DNA of 64,000 nucleotides from Paracoccus denitrificans (GCF_900100045.1 NZ_FNEA01000001.1:208615-272614), one strand, 5' to 3'. Positions 34,088-44,085 are shown, numbered from the stretch's first letter. Program-made: numbers and translations. Notes: generated from the letters alone by a model not told the origin.

Positions 34088-35770
34088 ATGAGCATGACCG
34101 AATATCTCGTGATCCTTGGGGTCGTCGTCGCCTTCATCCTGCTGATCGGCCTGATCCTCGGCCGTCTCTACAAACGCGCCACGCGCGAAATCAGCCTGAT
34201 CAAGACCGGCGCGGGCGGCAAGCGCGTGATCATGGACGGCGGCGCCATCGTCATTCCGCTGCTGCACGAGATCCGGCCGGTCAACATGAAGACCCTCCGG
34301 CTGGAGGTAAAGCGCGCCAGCGACGCCGCGCTGATCACCAAGGACCGGATGCGGGTCGACGTGGGCGTCGAATTCTACGTCTCGGTCCAGGCGACCGAGG
34401 ACGGCATCTCGCGCGCCGCGCAAACGCTGGGCGAGCGCACCTTCGACGTCGAACAACTGCGCGAGATGATCGAGGGCAAGCTGATCGACGGCCTTCGCGC
34501 CGTCGCTGCCCGGATGACGATGGACGAGTTGCACGAGAACCGCACGCATTTCGTGCAAGAGGTGCAGAACGCCGTTTCCAACGACCTGCTGAAGAACGGG
34601 CTTGAACTGGAAAGCGTCTCGCTGACCGCGCTGGACCAGACCCCCTTCAACGCGCTGGACGAGAACAACGCCTTCAACGCGGTGGGCATGCGCAAGCTGG
34701 CCGAGGTCATCGCCGTTTCGAAAAAGGAACGCGCGCAGATCGACGCCGAAGCCGACGTGGCCGTCCGCCGCGCCGCGATGGAGGCCGAGCGGCTGAAAAT
34801 GCAGATCACCCGCGACGAGGAAGAGGCCCGGATCGCCCGCACGCAAGAGGTCGAGCAACTGAAGGCGGCACAGGAAACCGAAATCGCACGCGCCCGCGAA
34901 GCCGCGGAATCCGAGAAAGAGCGCGCCCGGATCCAGCGCGAGCAAGAGATCAACGCCGCCGAAATCGCCCGTGCCCGCGCCATCGAAGAGGCGCAGATCA
35001 GCAAGGAGCGCGACATCGAGGTGGCCAACCAGGACCGCCAGATCATCATCGCCGAGAAATCCGAGGCGGAAAGCCGGGCGCGCGCTTCGGCCGACGCGGC
35101 CCGTGCCGAGGCGATGAAGGCCCGCGAGGCGATCGAGACGGCCAGCGCCGTCGCCCGCGCCGAGCGCGACAAGGAAATCGCCGTGATCGAGGCGCGACGC
35201 GAGGCCGAGCGCGAAGCGACCCGCCTGCGCATCGCCGCCGAGGCCGAACGCAACGCCGCCGCCGACCGCGCCGCCGCATTGCGCGAGGAGGCGCAGGCCG
35301 AGGCGGACGCGCTGACCATCCGCGCCGAGGCCAAGAAACTGGATCTGCTGGCCGAGGCCGAAGGCCGCCAGGCGCTGGTCAATTCCGAGAACGCCCTTTC
35401 GCCCGAGATCGTGGCGATGCGCGTGGCGCTGGCGCGATTGGAAGCGATGCCTCGGATCGTGCAGGAAATGGTCAAGCCGGCCGAAAAGATCGACTCGATC
35501 CGCATCAACCAGATCAGCGGCCTGGGCGGCGCGAATGGCGGCGCGGGCGATGGCGGCAAGGCCCCGGTCAACCAGGCCTTCGACGCCATGCTGGGCGCAG
35601 CGCTGCAACTGCCTGCGATGAAGAAGCTGGGCGAAGAGCTTGGCATGAACTTCGAGAACGGACTGGCAGGCGTTCTGGAGGACCCGACCGAGACGAGCAC
35701 AGACAAAAGCATCAACAGTGAAAAACGGCCTGCAAGCGTCGATCCCGCCGGACCTCCCTCACAAGGATGA
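34088..35770 (+). CDS. Flotillin family protein (YqiK type)
   Basis: A 560-residue flotillin. A single N-terminal helix (YLVILGVVVAFILLIGLILG), an SPFH/band 7 domain (about 25-205: EISLIKTGAGGKRVIMDGGAIVIPLLHEI, FYVSVQATEDGISRAAQTLG), then a very long Glu/Ala/Arg-rich coiled coil (about 210-450: repeated EAE/ARA patterns) and the flotillin C-terminus (LARLEAMPRIVQEMVKPAEKIDSIRINQISG). It oligomerises at the inner membrane and organises fluidity domains. It is co-transcribed with the YqiJ-like gene. The acidic-basic coiled coil is continuous, without truncation. Confidence 0.9.
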   Translation: MSMTEYLVILGVVVAFILLIGLILGRLYKRATREISLIKTGAGGKRVIMDGGAIVIPLLHEIRPVNMKTLRLEVKRASDAALITKDRMRVDVGVEFYVSVQATEDGISRAAQTLGERTFDVEQLREMIEGKLIDGLRAVAARMTMDELHENRTHFVQEVQNAVSNDLLKNGLELESVSLTALDQTPFNALDENNAFNAVGMRKLAEVIAVSKKERAQIDAEADVAVRRAAMEAERLKMQITRDEEEARIARTQEVEQLKAAQETEIARAREAAESEKERARIQREQEINAAEIARARAIEEAQISKERDIEVANQDRQIIIAEKSEAESRARASADAARAEAMKAREAIETASAVARAERDKEIAVIEARREAEREATRLRIAAEAERNAAADRAAALREEAQAEADALTIRAEAKKLDLLAEAEGRQALVNSENALSPEIVAMRVALARLEAMPRIVQEMVKPAEKIDSIRINQISGLGGANGGAGDGGKAPVNQAFDAMLGAALQLPAMKKLGEELGMNFENGLAGVLEDPTETSTDKSINSEKRPASVDPAGPPSQG

Positions 35771-35798
35771 ATTGCCTAGAAACCTCGGCGTCTCTTTC

Positions 35799-36830
35799 TC
35801 ACGGCTCCAGTATGTAGGGCAGTTCAGCCACTCTCTGGCTGCCGCGGAAGGCCGCAAGACGATGGACGGCCTTTTCGGCCGAAAGCTCCAGGTGCCGGAC
35901 CAGCGTCTCGCGCACCGCAATGGGGTCTTGCGCACGCAACGCAGCCACGATCTCAAGATGCTCGTCCATGAAGGGATCGACGCGTGCATCCGAACCAAGC
36001 GCCAATTGGATGTGCTTGCCGGCCACGAGAATGCAGTGACTGCGCTTCAGCGCCTCGATGATCTCTGGATTGCAGCCATGGCCGATGCAGTCGATATGCA
36101 GATCGGATTCCAGAAGATCCAGATCGGCGCCGGTGACGGCGGGGAATCGCTCCTGCACGCGATGCAGCCGGGCCTCGATCTCGTCCAGGCGCTCGTCCGG
36201 GATACGACCGATGGCGCTGGTCATGGCCACGGGCTCCAGCAGGATACGCAGTTCATAAAGGTTATCGAATCGTGCCTCGTCCAGCGGCACGATCCACCAG
36301 CGCGACCCGTCGTCCTTGTAGACGATCCCCACCTCGCGCGCGTGGATCAGCAGGTCATGCGCCACGGTGCGGCTGACATCCAGGTGCCGCGCCAGCGCCA
36401 GTTCGTTCACCCGCGCACGGCCAAAGACCGAACGCAGGATGATCTCGCGTTCAAAATCATAGTAATGCGGTTGCCAGGCGAAGCTCTTGGCATTGAGACC
36501 TTCGTCGTCGTCAAGCAACAGCATGTCGGGAAGGATCTTCACACGGCGAGGTATGCCCTTGTTTCCGACCAGCAGTCCCCGCCCGTCGAAACGGCTGAGC
36601 AGCCCGTCCTCCTCCAGGGCCGACAGCGCGCGCTTCACGGGCGAGCGGCTGGAGCCGAAGAGGGCCGCCAGCGGCCCCTCCAGCAACACGGTTCCGTCCG
36701 GCAGGGCACCCGCCTCGATGCTCTTGCGGATTCGGGCCTCGATGGTGGCATAGGCCGGGCCCGCGGTGACCGCGGAACCAGCCAAAGCTTCCGGGGACTG
36801 ACTGGTCAGGTTACGGCTCCGATCTGCCAT
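35799..36830 (-). CDS. GntR-family regulator with two winged-helix domains and an FCD domain
   Basis: A 343-residue regulator, about 100 residues longer than usual FadR-type GntR proteins. A first winged helix (about 28-90: EGPLAALFGSSRSPVKRALSALEEDGLLSRFDGRG) is followed by a second, divergent one (about 120-180: FGRARVNELALARHLDVSRTVAHDLLIHAREVGIVY). The C-terminal FCD ligand domain has the metal-site residues in ESDLHIDCIGH and DEHLEIV. It overlaps the end of the UxaA-family gene by 25 bases on the same strand, so it probably regulates that gene and the divergent transporter-catabolic operon. Confidence 0.82.
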   Translation of the reverse strand: MADRSRNLTSQSPEALAGSAVTAGPAYATIEARIRKSIEAGALPDGTVLLEGPLAALFGSSRSPVKRALSALEEDGLLSRFDGRGLLVGNKGIPRRVKILPDMLLLDDDEGLNAKSFAWQPHYYDFEREIILRSVFGRARVNELALARHLDVSRTVAHDLLIHAREVGIVYKDDGSRWWIVPLDEARFDNLYELRILLEPVAMTSAIGRIPDERLDEIEARLHRVQERFPAVTGADLDLLESDLHIDCIGHGCNPEIIEALKRSHCILVAGKHIQLALGSDARVDPFMDEHLEIVAALRAQDPIAVRETLVRHLELSAEKAVHRLAAFRGSQRVAELPYILEP

Positions 36831-38347
36831 GGCACGAATTCATTGTCCCCAAACCCGTAATCCTCGCTCAGTGTATGCTCACCAGAGGCGACCGCGAGGA
36901 TCTTCTCGAAAATACGCTTGCCCGCCGCTTCGATCGTATCGGTGCCCTGAACGATGTCGCCGCAGTTTATATCCATGTCGTCGCTCATGTGTTCATACAT
37001 TTGCGAGTTGGTTGCAACCTTGATGCAGGGCGCCGGCTTGAAACCCGAGACCGAGCCGCGCCCGGTCGTGAAGACGATCACGTTGCAGCCCCCCGCAACC
37101 TGCCCGGTGACCGCCACCGGATCGTAACCGGGCGTATCCATGAAGACGAAGCCGGTCTTGTCGATGATCTCGGCATATTCATACACCGCCTCCAGCGGCA
37201 TCGAGCCACCCTTGGCCACCGCGCCGAGCGACTTTTCCAGAATCGTGGTCAGGCCGCCCAACTTGTTTCCATGCGAAGGGTTGTTGTTCAATTCGGCCCC
37301 GTTGCGCTGCGTGTATTCGCGCCACCATGCGATGCGGTCCATCAGCTTCTGCGCCACCTCGGGGGTGGCGGCGCGGCGGGTCAGCAGGTGTTCGGCGCCA
37401 TAGATCTCGGGCGTTTCGCTGAGGACGGCGGTGCCGCCGTGCTGCACGATCAGGTCGGCGGCATGGCCAAGCGCCGGGTTGGCGGAAATGCCGGAATAGC
37501 CGTCCGACCCCCCGCATTGCAGCGCGACCTTCAGCCCGGCCAAGGGCTGGGCGCTCCGCTGCACGGCATTCGCCTGGGGCAGCATCTCGCGGATGATATC
37601 GCAGGCAATCTCGACCGTCTTGCGTGTGCCGCCCAGATTCTGGATCGTCATCGTTCGCAGATGCGGCCCTTCCTCAAGGCCGAATTTCGCCACGATAGGG
37701 TCGATCTGGTTCGTCTCGCAACCCAGGCCGATGAACAGGATACCGGCGAAATTCGGGTTGCGCGCATAGCCCGCCAGGACGCGCTGAAGGTAAAGATAGC
37801 CCTCGCTCCGCATGTTGATGGCGCAGCCTGTGCCGTGGGTCAGGGCGACGACGCCGTCCACATTGGCATAGCCGTCCAGCCCGCCGCCCCTGTTGAAATG
37901 GTCGGCGATGGCGCGCGCCACCGTCGCTGAGCAGTTCACCGAGGTGACGATGCCGATGAAGTTGCGGGTGCCGACCTGTCCATCGGGGCGAACATAGCCC
38001 TGGAAGCTGCGGCGCTGGTCTTCGGGCAGCAGCGGTGTGGTGCGTGCGTCCTGGGCGAAATGATGCGTCACATGGCTTTCCTGCATGGCCAGATTGTGCA
38101 GGTGGACATGGTCGCCCGGCGCGATGGCCACTGTCGCGACACCGATGACCTGCCCGTATTTCAGCACCGGCTCGCCCGGAGCAACCGCGCGCAGGGCAAT
38201 CTTGTGACCGCTGGGAACATCCGCCCGCGCAGTCACCATCCCGCCATCCGTTGTCATGTCCGTGCCCTTGGCTATCGCCTTGCGCGCAACGCCAACATTG
38301 TCCGTCGGGTTGAGCAGGATCACCGGAGAGATTGCTTCCGCTTTCAT
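36806..38347 (-). CDS. UxaA-family sugar-acid dehydratase (altronate/galactarate dehydratase-like)
   Basis: A 513-residue protein: an N-terminal SAF domain (about 1-90, DHVHLHNLAM) followed by the long UxaA/GarD domain (GYVRPDGQVGTRNFIGIVTSVNCSATVARAI, THGTGCAINM, LGCETNQID, ALQCGGSDGYSGISANPALGHAADLI, TTGRGSVSGFKPAPCIKVATN). Conserved Cys residues in NCSATV, LGCETN and QCGGSD fit the iron-dependent dehydratase active site. These enzymes remove water from aldonic or aldaric acids to give 2-keto-3-deoxy acids. ATG 38347 is preferred to one at 38377 because the domain begins directly after. It is divergent from an ABC importer and the alpha-ketoglutarate semialdehyde genes, so it should supply substrate to that pathway. 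Confidence 0.85.
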   Translation of the reverse strand: MKAEAISPVILLNPTDNVGVARKAIAKGTDMTTDGGMVTARADVPSGHKIALRAVAPGEPVLKYGQVIGVATVAIAPGDHVHLHNLAMQESHVTHHFAQDARTTPLLPEDQRRSFQGYVRPDGQVGTRNFIGIVTSVNCSATVARAIADHFNRGGGLDGYANVDGVVALTHGTGCAINMRSEGYLYLQRVLAGYARNPNFAGILFIGLGCETNQIDPIVAKFGLEEGPHLRTMTIQNLGGTRKTVEIACDIIREMLPQANAVQRSAQPLAGLKVALQCGGSDGYSGISANPALGHAADLIVQHGGTAVLSETPEIYGAEHLLTRRAATPEVAQKLMDRIAWWREYTQRNGAELNNNPSHGNKLGGLTTILEKSLGAVAKGGSMPLEAVYEYAEIIDKTGFVFMDTPGYDPVAVTGQVAGGCNVIVFTTGRGSVSGFKPAPCIKVATNSQMYEHMSDDMDINCGDIVQGTDTIEAAGKRIFEKILAVASGEHTLSEDYGFGDNEFVPWQIGAVT

Positions 38348-38453
38348 GGTGGATTCCAAAATGATTATTGCGTGCATAAATCAATCATGTTATGCCCCCT
38401 CAAGTCAACTGGCTGCTGACCAAAAATTGGCCATGGGGAGGAGACCCGGACCG

Positions 38454-38546
38454 ATGCGCAACTCATCCATTTGCAACGCCGTGGAATCGCTTGATTTCCA
38501 TGCTGCGGGCGGCCGCGCCGCGCCAAGGGCGGGCCGCCATGTATGA
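38454..38546 (+). CDS. Possible 30-codon upstream ORF or leader
   Basis: An ATG at 38454 is preceded by a very strong GGGGAGGAG (38435-38443). It reads 30 codons (MRNSSICNAVESLDFHAAGG and on) and stops at 38546, overlapping the permease ATG at 38539. The peptide resembles nothing known. It could couple translation into the permease, or be the site of the true start of an extended permease in another frame. It lies in the divergent promoter region (38348-38538), which also holds the AT-rich stretch near 38360-38395. Confidence 0.35.
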   Translation: MRNSSICNAVESLDFHAAGGRAAPRAGRHV

Positions 38547-39219
38547 ATTCGATTTCTCGTTTCTGAACGACTACATGCCGGACCTGATCCATGGGATCTG
38601 GCTGACCATCGGCATGACGGTCGCCTCGATCCTGCCGGGCTTCGTGCTGGGCACGGCGGTCGCTGTGGCCCGGCTGCGCGGCCGCCCCTGGGTCAAGCGC
38701 ATCGCCACGGTCTATGTCGAGGCGATCCGAAACACACCCCTGATCATTCAGGTGTTCTGGCTGTTCTTTGGCCTTGCCGCGCTTCAGGTCCATATCGGCC
38801 CCTTCGCCGCCGCCGTCATCGCGCTGGTCATCAATGTCGGCGCCTATACCGCCGAGATCATGCGCGCCGGCTTTCAAAGCATCCCGCGCGGCCAGCTTGA
38901 AGCGGCCGATTGCCTTGCGCTGAGCCCGTTCCAGTCGCTGATCCAGATCGAGGTGCCGCAAGCGGTCGAGCGGGTCTATCCGGCGCTGGTCAGCCAGTTC
39001 GTGCTGATGATGCTGGCGACCTCGATCATGTCGCAGATCTCGGCCGAGGAACTGACGGGTGTCGCCTACATGATCCAGTCGTTCACGTTCCGCGGCTTCG
39101 AGGTCTATCTGGTCATCGCCGTGTTCTATCTCGGCCTCGCCTCGGCCCTGCGCTTCGTCCTCATGGGTCTTGCCGAAGTGTCCTTTCCGCGCCGTCGCCG
39201 GCTGCGCACCCCGCTGTAA
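38539..39219 (+). CDS. Polar amino-acid-type ABC permease (HisM-like) 1
   Basis: A 226-residue inner-membrane permease with about five helices and the cytoplasmic coupling loop EAADCLALSPFQSLIQIEVPQAVERVYP (about 118-145), typical of the HisMQ family. EAIRNTPLIIQVFWLFFGL is the family's second-helix signature. It pairs with the permease just downstream as a heterodimer. The start at 38539 was chosen for the family N-terminus MYEFDFSFL; an ATG at 38500 in frame is possible. Confidence 0.87.
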   Translation: MYEFDFSFLNDYMPDLIHGIWLTIGMTVASILPGFVLGTAVAVARLRGRPWVKRIATVYVEAIRNTPLIIQVFWLFFGLAALQVHIGPFAAAVIALVINVGAYTAEIMRAGFQSIPRGQLEAADCLALSPFQSLIQIEVPQAVERVYPALVSQFVLMMLATSIMSQISAEELTGVAYMIQSFTFRGFEVYLVIAVFYLGLASALRFVLMGLAEVSFPRRRRLRTPL

Positions 39220-39230
39220 AGGTCGAAACC

Positions 39231-39875
39231 ATGCTGGGACTTACCATCCAACAGATCGCCTATATCTTTCAGGGTGCAGGCTGGACCATCATCCTGTCGC
39301 TTCTGGGTTTCGTCGGCGGCACCGTGCTGGGCCTGCCGATCGCGCTGGCCCGATCCTCGAACAGCAAGGCCCTGCGGGTCGCCTCGTCGCTTCTGGTGCA
39401 GTTCATCCAGGGCGTGCCGCTGCCGGTGATCATGTTCGTCGTCTATTTCGGCATCAGCATCGGCGGCTTCGAGGTTCCGGCGCTGGTCGCGGCCGGCCTG
39501 GCCATGACGCTTTATTCCGGCGCCTATCTGGGTGAGATCTGGAAAGGCTGCATCCAGGCCGTGCCGAAGACCCAGTGGGAGGCCGCCGAGTGCCTGGCCC
39601 TGACCCCTGCGCAGCGCTTCGTCTACGTCGTCCTGCCGCAAGCGCTGCGCATCGCCATCCCGCCGACGGTGGGGTTCATGGTGCAGATCGTCAAGAACAC
39701 CTCTTACGCGGTGGTCATCAACTTCTTCGACCTGACCTATTCGGCCAAGGTCATCAACAACTCGACCTTCATGCCCTTTACGGTCTTCACCCTCGCTGCC
39801 GCGATCTACTTTGCCATCTGCTTCCCGATGTCGGTGCTGGCGCAGCGCTATGAACGCAAACTGCACCGGAGCTAG
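39231..39875 (+). CDS. Polar amino-acid-type ABC permease 2
   Basis: A 214-residue HisMQ-family permease. FIQGVPLPVIMFVVYFGIS matches the signature after helix 2, and EAAECLALTPAQRFVYVVLPQALRIAIPP (about 117-145) is the EAA loop contacting the ATPase. About five helices. It lies 11 bases after permease 1 and 3 bases before the ATPase gene. The encoded system is of the amino-acid type although the downstream enzymes look like sugar-acid catabolism. Confidence 0.88.
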   Translation: MLGLTIQQIAYIFQGAGWTIILSLLGFVGGTVLGLPIALARSSNSKALRVASSLLVQFIQGVPLPVIMFVVYFGISIGGFEVPALVAAGLAMTLYSGAYLGEIWKGCIQAVPKTQWEAAECLALTPAQRFVYVVLPQALRIAIPPTVGFMVQIVKNTSYAVVINFFDLTYSAKVINNSTFMPFTVFTLAAAIYFAICFPMSVLAQRYERKLHRS

Positions 39876-39878
39876 ACG

Positions 39879-40667
39879 ATGAACGAAGCCGCCATCCCGC
39901 GCATTCAAAGCAAGGATTCCCCCGCCATGTCAGGCTCCAGCCAACCGATGGTCCGCTTCCACAACCTGCGCAAAAGCTATGGCGCGGTCGAGGTGCTGAA
40001 AGGGATCGACCTCGAAGTCTCGTCGGGGCAGGTGGTCGCGCTGATCGGCCGCTCCGGCTCGGGCAAAAGCACCGCGCTGCGTTGCGTGAACGGGCTTGAA
40101 CGGTTTCAGGCGGGCGAGTTGCACGTCTGCGGTTACGACCTGTCCGCCAAGGATCTCAACCTGCGCAACCTGCGCCAGGACGTGGGCATCGTGTTCCAGA
40201 GCTACAACCTGTTCCCGCATCTGACGGTCGAACAGAACGTGACGCTGGCCCCGCGCAAGGTGAAGGGCGTGGGCCACACCGAGGCGCGCGAGCTTGCGAA
40301 AGAGGTGCTGGCGCAGGTCGGCCTGTCCGACAAGGTGGACGCCTATCCCGAACAGCTTTCTGGCGGCCAGCAACAGCGCGTCGCCATCGCCCGCTCGCTG
40401 GCGATGAAGCCCAAGCTGATGCTGTTCGACGAGGTGACATCGGCACTGGACCCGGAACTGACCGGCGAAGTGCTGCGCACCATCGAGCGGCTGGCCGCCG
40501 ATGGCATGACGATGATGCTGGTGACGCATGAAATGGCCTTTGCGCGCTCGGTCGCCGATCAGGTGGTCTTCATGCATCAGGGCCGCGTCTGGGAAGCCGG
40601 GCCGGGCGACATGCTGCTGGATCCGCAAACGGTCGAGCTGCGTCAGTTCGTCGGCAGCGGGCTCTAG
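39879..40667 (+). CDS. Polar amino-acid-type ABC ATPase (GlnQ/HisP-like)
   Basis: A 262-residue ATPase: Walker A GRSGSGKST (about 58-66), Q-loop VFQSYNLFPHLT, signature LSGGQQQRVAIARSLAM, Walker B LMLFDEVTSALDPE, H-loop VTHEM. The Walker B motif has EVTSALD, normal for the GlnQ family. An internal ATG (Met at residue 17) could be the native start, since family members begin near MVRFHNLRKSYG. It energises the two permeases upstream. Confidence 0.9.
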   Translation: MNEAAIPRIQSKDSPAMSGSSQPMVRFHNLRKSYGAVEVLKGIDLEVSSGQVVALIGRSGSGKSTALRCVNGLERFQAGELHVCGYDLSAKDLNLRNLRQDVGIVFQSYNLFPHLTVEQNVTLAPRKVKGVGHTEARELAKEVLAQVGLSDKVDAYPEQLSGGQQQRVAIARSLAMKPKLMLFDEVTSALDPELTGEVLRTIERLAADGMTMMLVTHEMAFARSVADQVVFMHQGRVWEAGPGDMLLDPQTVELRQFVGSGL

Positions 40668-40694
40668 GAAAACCAATCCAACGGAGGAGAAACG

Positions 40695-41504
40695 ATGATG
40701 AATTTCAGAAAGGCCGCCACGGCCGCCGGCCTTGTGCTGGGTATTGTCACGGGGCTGGTCGGTCCCGCCGCCGCGGATGTGCCCGCTGCGATCAAGGAAC
40801 GCGGCAAGGTGCTGATCGCCATCGACGTCAGCCATCCGCCCTACGGGATGCTGGATTCGCAGGCCAGGGAGACCGGCTCGGACGTCGAGACCGCGAAGCT
40901 TCTGGCCGAGGACATGGGCGTCGCGCTGGAAATCGTCCCAGTTTCAGGTGCGAACCGCGTGCCTTCGCTGCTCAGCCGCAAGGTGGACATGGTGATCGCA
41001 TCCTTTTCGATCACCGAGGAGCGCAAGAAGGTCATCGACTATTCCCGCCCCTATGGCGTGATTCCGGTCGTGATCTCGGCGCCCCAGGACATGGGCATCG
41101 CCGCCCCTGCCGATCTGGCCGGTCAGGCCCTTGCCGTTGCACGCGGCACCACCGCCGACATCGAGTTGAGCCGCATCGTCAAGGAAAGCGGCGTGAACGC
41201 GAGGATCGTCCGCTACGAGGACGAGGCGACCACCAACACCGCCGTCGCCACCGGCCAGCAGAAGATCCTTGCCGCCGCCCTGTCCACCGCCAACGAGGTG
41301 TCCGAGCAGAACCCCGGCCTGAACCTGGAGGTCAAGCTGGACATGGCCGCCTATCCGATGGCCGTCGGCCTGCGCAAAGGTGACGACGAGCTCAAGGCGT
41401 GGGTCGACGAATGGGTCGGCCAGAACCTGGAAAACGGCAAGCTGAACGCGATCTACGAGAAGTATTTCCACCAGCCCCTGCCCGACGTCATCCCCGAAAG
41501 CTGA
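40695..41504 (+). CDS. Periplasmic substrate-binding protein, amino-acid type
   Basis: A 269-residue precursor with a signal peptide (about 1-27, ending GPAAA) and a type II periplasmic binding fold: VLIAIDVSHPPYGMLDSQARETGSDVETAKLLAEDMGVALEIVPV, then RKVDMVIASFSITEERKKVIDYSRPY. These are SBP_bac_3 signatures. The usual Arg that holds an amino-acid carboxylate is in the region SITEERKK. GGAGGAG lies 5-8 bases before the two adjacent ATGs (40695, 40698). It completes the importer for the catabolic island. Confidence 0.88.
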   Translation: MMNFRKAATAAGLVLGIVTGLVGPAAADVPAAIKERGKVLIAIDVSHPPYGMLDSQARETGSDVETAKLLAEDMGVALEIVPVSGANRVPSLLSRKVDMVIASFSITEERKKVIDYSRPYGVIPVVISAPQDMGIAAPADLAGQALAVARGTTADIELSRIVKESGVNARIVRYEDEATTNTAVATGQQKILAAALSTANEVSEQNPGLNLEVKLDMAAYPMAVGLRKGDDELKAWVDEWVGQNLENGKLNAIYEKYFHQPLPDVIPES

Positions 41505-41576
41505 GATCGCCTGCCGTTGCCGGGCCCGACCAGGCCCGGCAACCCGCCACATCACTCAAGTAGACAGGAATTCCCC

Positions 41577-42509
41577 ATGACCACCGACCGTCCCGCATCC
41601 TACAAGGGCCTGTTCCCGGTTGCGCCGACTCCGTTTCACGACAATGGCGATATCGATCTCGAAGGCCAGCGCCGTGTCCTTGATTGCATGATCGATCAGG
41701 GGGTCGATGGCATCTGCCTGCTTGCCAACTATTCCGAACAGTTCCTGCTGACCGACGAGGAACGCCGCATCCTGACCGAGGACAGCCTGTCCCATGTCGC
41801 AGGCCGCGTGCCGGTCATGGTGACATGCAGCCATTTCAGCACCCGCATCGCCGCCGAACGCGCCGCCCATGCCCGCGAGCACGGCGCGGCCCTGCTGATG
41901 ATGATGCCCCCCTATCACGGCGCGGGTGTCCTGCGCGTCGACGAGCAGGCGATCTACGACCATTTCGCGCAGGTGCAGGACGCCGCGCAGATCCCGATCA
42001 TGGTGCAGGACGCGCCGCTCAGCGGGGTGCATCTGTCCGTTCCCTTCCTGGTCCGGCTGGCGACCGAACTGCCGCTGGTGCGCTATTTCAAGATCGAGGT
42101 GCCCGGCACCGCCGCCAAGCTGCGCGCCCTGATCGCCGCCGGCGGCGACGTCATCGAAGGCCCCTTCGACGGCGAAGAGGCGATCACCCTGATGGCCGAC
42201 CTGGACGCGGGGGCCACGGGCGTCATGTCCAGCGCGCTGCTGCCCGACCTGATCCGCCCGGTGATCGCGCATCACGCCGCAGGGGATCGCGACAAGGCTG
42301 CCGCCGCCTATCAGCGCATCCTGCCGCTGATCAACTATGAAAACCGCCAATGCGGGTTGCGCGCCGCCAAGATCGTGATGGCCGAGGGCGGCGTGATCGG
42401 CTCGGACGCCGTGCGCCACCCGCTTGAGCCCGTGCATCCGGCCACGCGCGAGGGGCTGCTGGAACTGGCCCGCGAAGTGCAGCCGCTGGCGCTGAACTGG
42501 GGGAAATAG
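41577..42509 (+). CDS. DHDPS-family 2-keto-3-deoxy sugar-acid dehydratase (L-KDA dehydratase-like)
   Basis: A 310-residue TIM-barrel aldolase-superfamily enzyme. The Schiff-base Lys is in [10 protein letters not shown] (about residue 172) and the catalytic Tyr is probably in MMPPYHG (about residue 119). The sequence [46 protein letters not shown] and the [25 protein letters not shown] segment closely resemble L-2-keto-3-deoxyarabonate dehydratase of Azospirillum, which yields alpha-ketoglutarate semialdehyde. 5-keto-4-deoxyglucarate dehydratase is the alternative. The next gene is a suitable semialdehyde dehydrogenase, which supports either assignment. Confidence 0.83.
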   Translation: MTTDRPASYKGLFPVAPTPFHDNGDIDLEGQRRVLDCMIDQGVDGICLLANYSEQFLLTDEERRILTEDSLSHVAGRVPVMVTCSHFSTRIAAERAAHAREHGAALLMMMPPYHGAGVLRVDEQAIYDHFAQVQDAAQIPIMVQDAPLSGVHLSVPFLVRLATELPLVRYFKIEVPGTAAKLRALIAAGGDVIEGPFDGEEAITLMADLDAGATGVMSSALLPDLIRPVIAHHAAGDRDKAAAAYQRILPLINYENRQCGLRAAKIVMAEGGVIGSDAVRHPLEPVHPATREGLLELAREVQPLALNWGK

Positions 42510-42510
42510 A

Positions 42511-44085
42511 ATGACATCGACCCTGACCGGCGCGCTGTTCATCGGCGCGACCCGCCGCCCCGGCACCCATGGCCAGATCCTCGCCATCGAGGCCGCGACC
42601 GGCGCGCGCATCCAGCCGGCCTTCGGCGGCGCCTCGCCCGCCGACCTGGACGACGCCTGCGCACTGGCCGCTGCCGCCTTCGATCCGTTCCGCGCCCTGC
42701 CGCTGGAACGGCGCGCGCAGTTTCTGGAGGCCGTGGCGCAGAACATCCTCGACCTTGGCGATGAACTGGTCGAACGCGCCATGCAGGAAACCGGCCTGCC
42801 CCGCCCCCGGATCGAGGGCGAGCGCGGCCGCACCGTCGGCCAGTTGCGCCTGTTCGCAGGCGTGGTGCGCGATGGCGGCTTTCTGGATTTGCGCATCGAC
42901 CCGGCCCTGCCCGACCGCCAGCCATTGCCGCGTCCCGACCTGCGGCTGCGCAATGTTCCGGTCGGGCCGGTCGCGGTCTTCGGCGCCTCGAACTTTCCGC
43001 TGGCCTTCTCGGTCGCAGGCGGCGACACGGCATCGGCCTTCGCGGCCGGCTGCCCGGTGGTGGTAAAGGCCCATTCGGCCCATCCCGGCACCTCGGAACT
43101 GGTCGCCCGCGCGGTGGCAAAGGCGGTTGCCGATTACGGCCTGCCGGAAGGCGTCTTCTCGATGATCTTCGCCGAGGATCGCGCCGTCGCGCAGGCGCTT
43201 GTCGCCGATCCACGCATCAAGGCGGTGGGCTTTACCGGCTCTCGCACCGCGGGCACCGCCTTCATGAAGATCGCCGCCGCACGGCCCGAGCCGATCCCGG
43301 TCTATGCCGAAATGAGCAGCATCAACCCCGTCCTGCTGCTGCCCGCCGCGCTGGCCGCGCGGGGTGCGCAGATCGGCACCGCCTTTGCCGCTTCGCTGAC
43401 GATGGGCGCCGGGCAGTTCTGCACCAATCCCGGCCTGATCCTTGTCATCGAGGGCGAGGGGCTGGACGATTTCCTTGCCGCAGCAACCCGGGCGATCACC
43501 AAGGCCGCCCCCGCGACCATGCTGACGCCGGGCATCCTTGCCGCCTATACGCGTGGCGTTGCGGCACTGTCCGGGCATGACGCGGTGGAAACCGTCGCCG
43601 CCGGCGCGGCCACCGACCTGAAGGCCAGCCCGGCGCTTTTCGTCACCGACGCCGCCCGCTTCCTCGCCCGCCCCGAATTGCATGAGGAGGTCTTCGGTGC
43701 TGCTTCGCTGGTCGTGCGCTGCCCCGACCTTGCCGCGATGACGGCGGTGATCGAGGCGCTGGAGGGACAGTTGACCGCCGCGCTGCACATGGACGAGGCC
43801 GACCACGACACCGCGCGCGGTCTGCTGCCGCTGCTGGAGCGCAAGGTCGGGCGGATCCTGGTCAACGGTTTCGGCACCGGCGTCGAGGTCGCCCATGCGA
43901 TGGTGCATGGCGGGCCGTTCCCCGCGACGGCGGACGGGCGCTCGACCTCGGTCGGCAGCCTTGCCATCGCCCGCTTCCTGCGTCCGGTCTGTTACCAGGA
44001 TCTGCCGCGAGCACTGTTGCCGCCGGAACTGCAAGGCGACGGCGCGGGGCTGCCTCGTCGTCTGGATGGGAGACCGACCCTGTGA
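42511..44085 (+). CDS. Aldehyde dehydrogenase (alpha-ketoglutarate semialdehyde type)
   Basis: A 524-residue NAD(P)-dependent aldehyde dehydrogenase of the long KGSADH-III type. Cofactor motif [32 protein letters not shown], catalytic Glu in YAEMSSINP (about residue 267) and nucleophilic Cys in GQFCTNPGL (about 301). It starts one base after the preceding stop. In known pathways this enzyme oxidises 2,5-dioxopentanoate to 2-oxoglutarate, and the two flanking dehydratases can both make that semialdehyde. Confidence 0.87.
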   Translation: MTSTLTGALFIGATRRPGTHGQILAIEAATGARIQPAFGGASPADLDDACALAAAAFDPFRALPLERRAQFLEAVAQNILDLGDELVERAMQETGLPRPRIEGERGRTVGQLRLFAGVVRDGGFLDLRIDPALPDRQPLPRPDLRLRNVPVGPVAVFGASNFPLAFSVAGGDTASAFAAGCPVVVKAHSAHPGTSELVARAVAKAVADYGLPEGVFSMIFAEDRAVAQALVADPRIKAVGFTGSRTAGTAFMKIAAARPEPIPVYAEMSSINPVLLLPAALAARGAQIGTAFAASLTMGAGQFCTNPGLILVIEGEGLDDFLAAATRAITKAAPATMLTPGILAAYTRGVAALSGHDAVETVAAGAATDLKASPALFVTDAARFLARPELHEEVFGAASLVVRCPDLAAMTAVIEALEGQLTAALHMDEADHDTARGLLPLLERKVGRILVNGFGTGVEVAHAMVHGGPFPATADGRSTSVGSLAIARFLRPVCYQDLPRALLPPELQGDGAGLPRRLDGRPTL

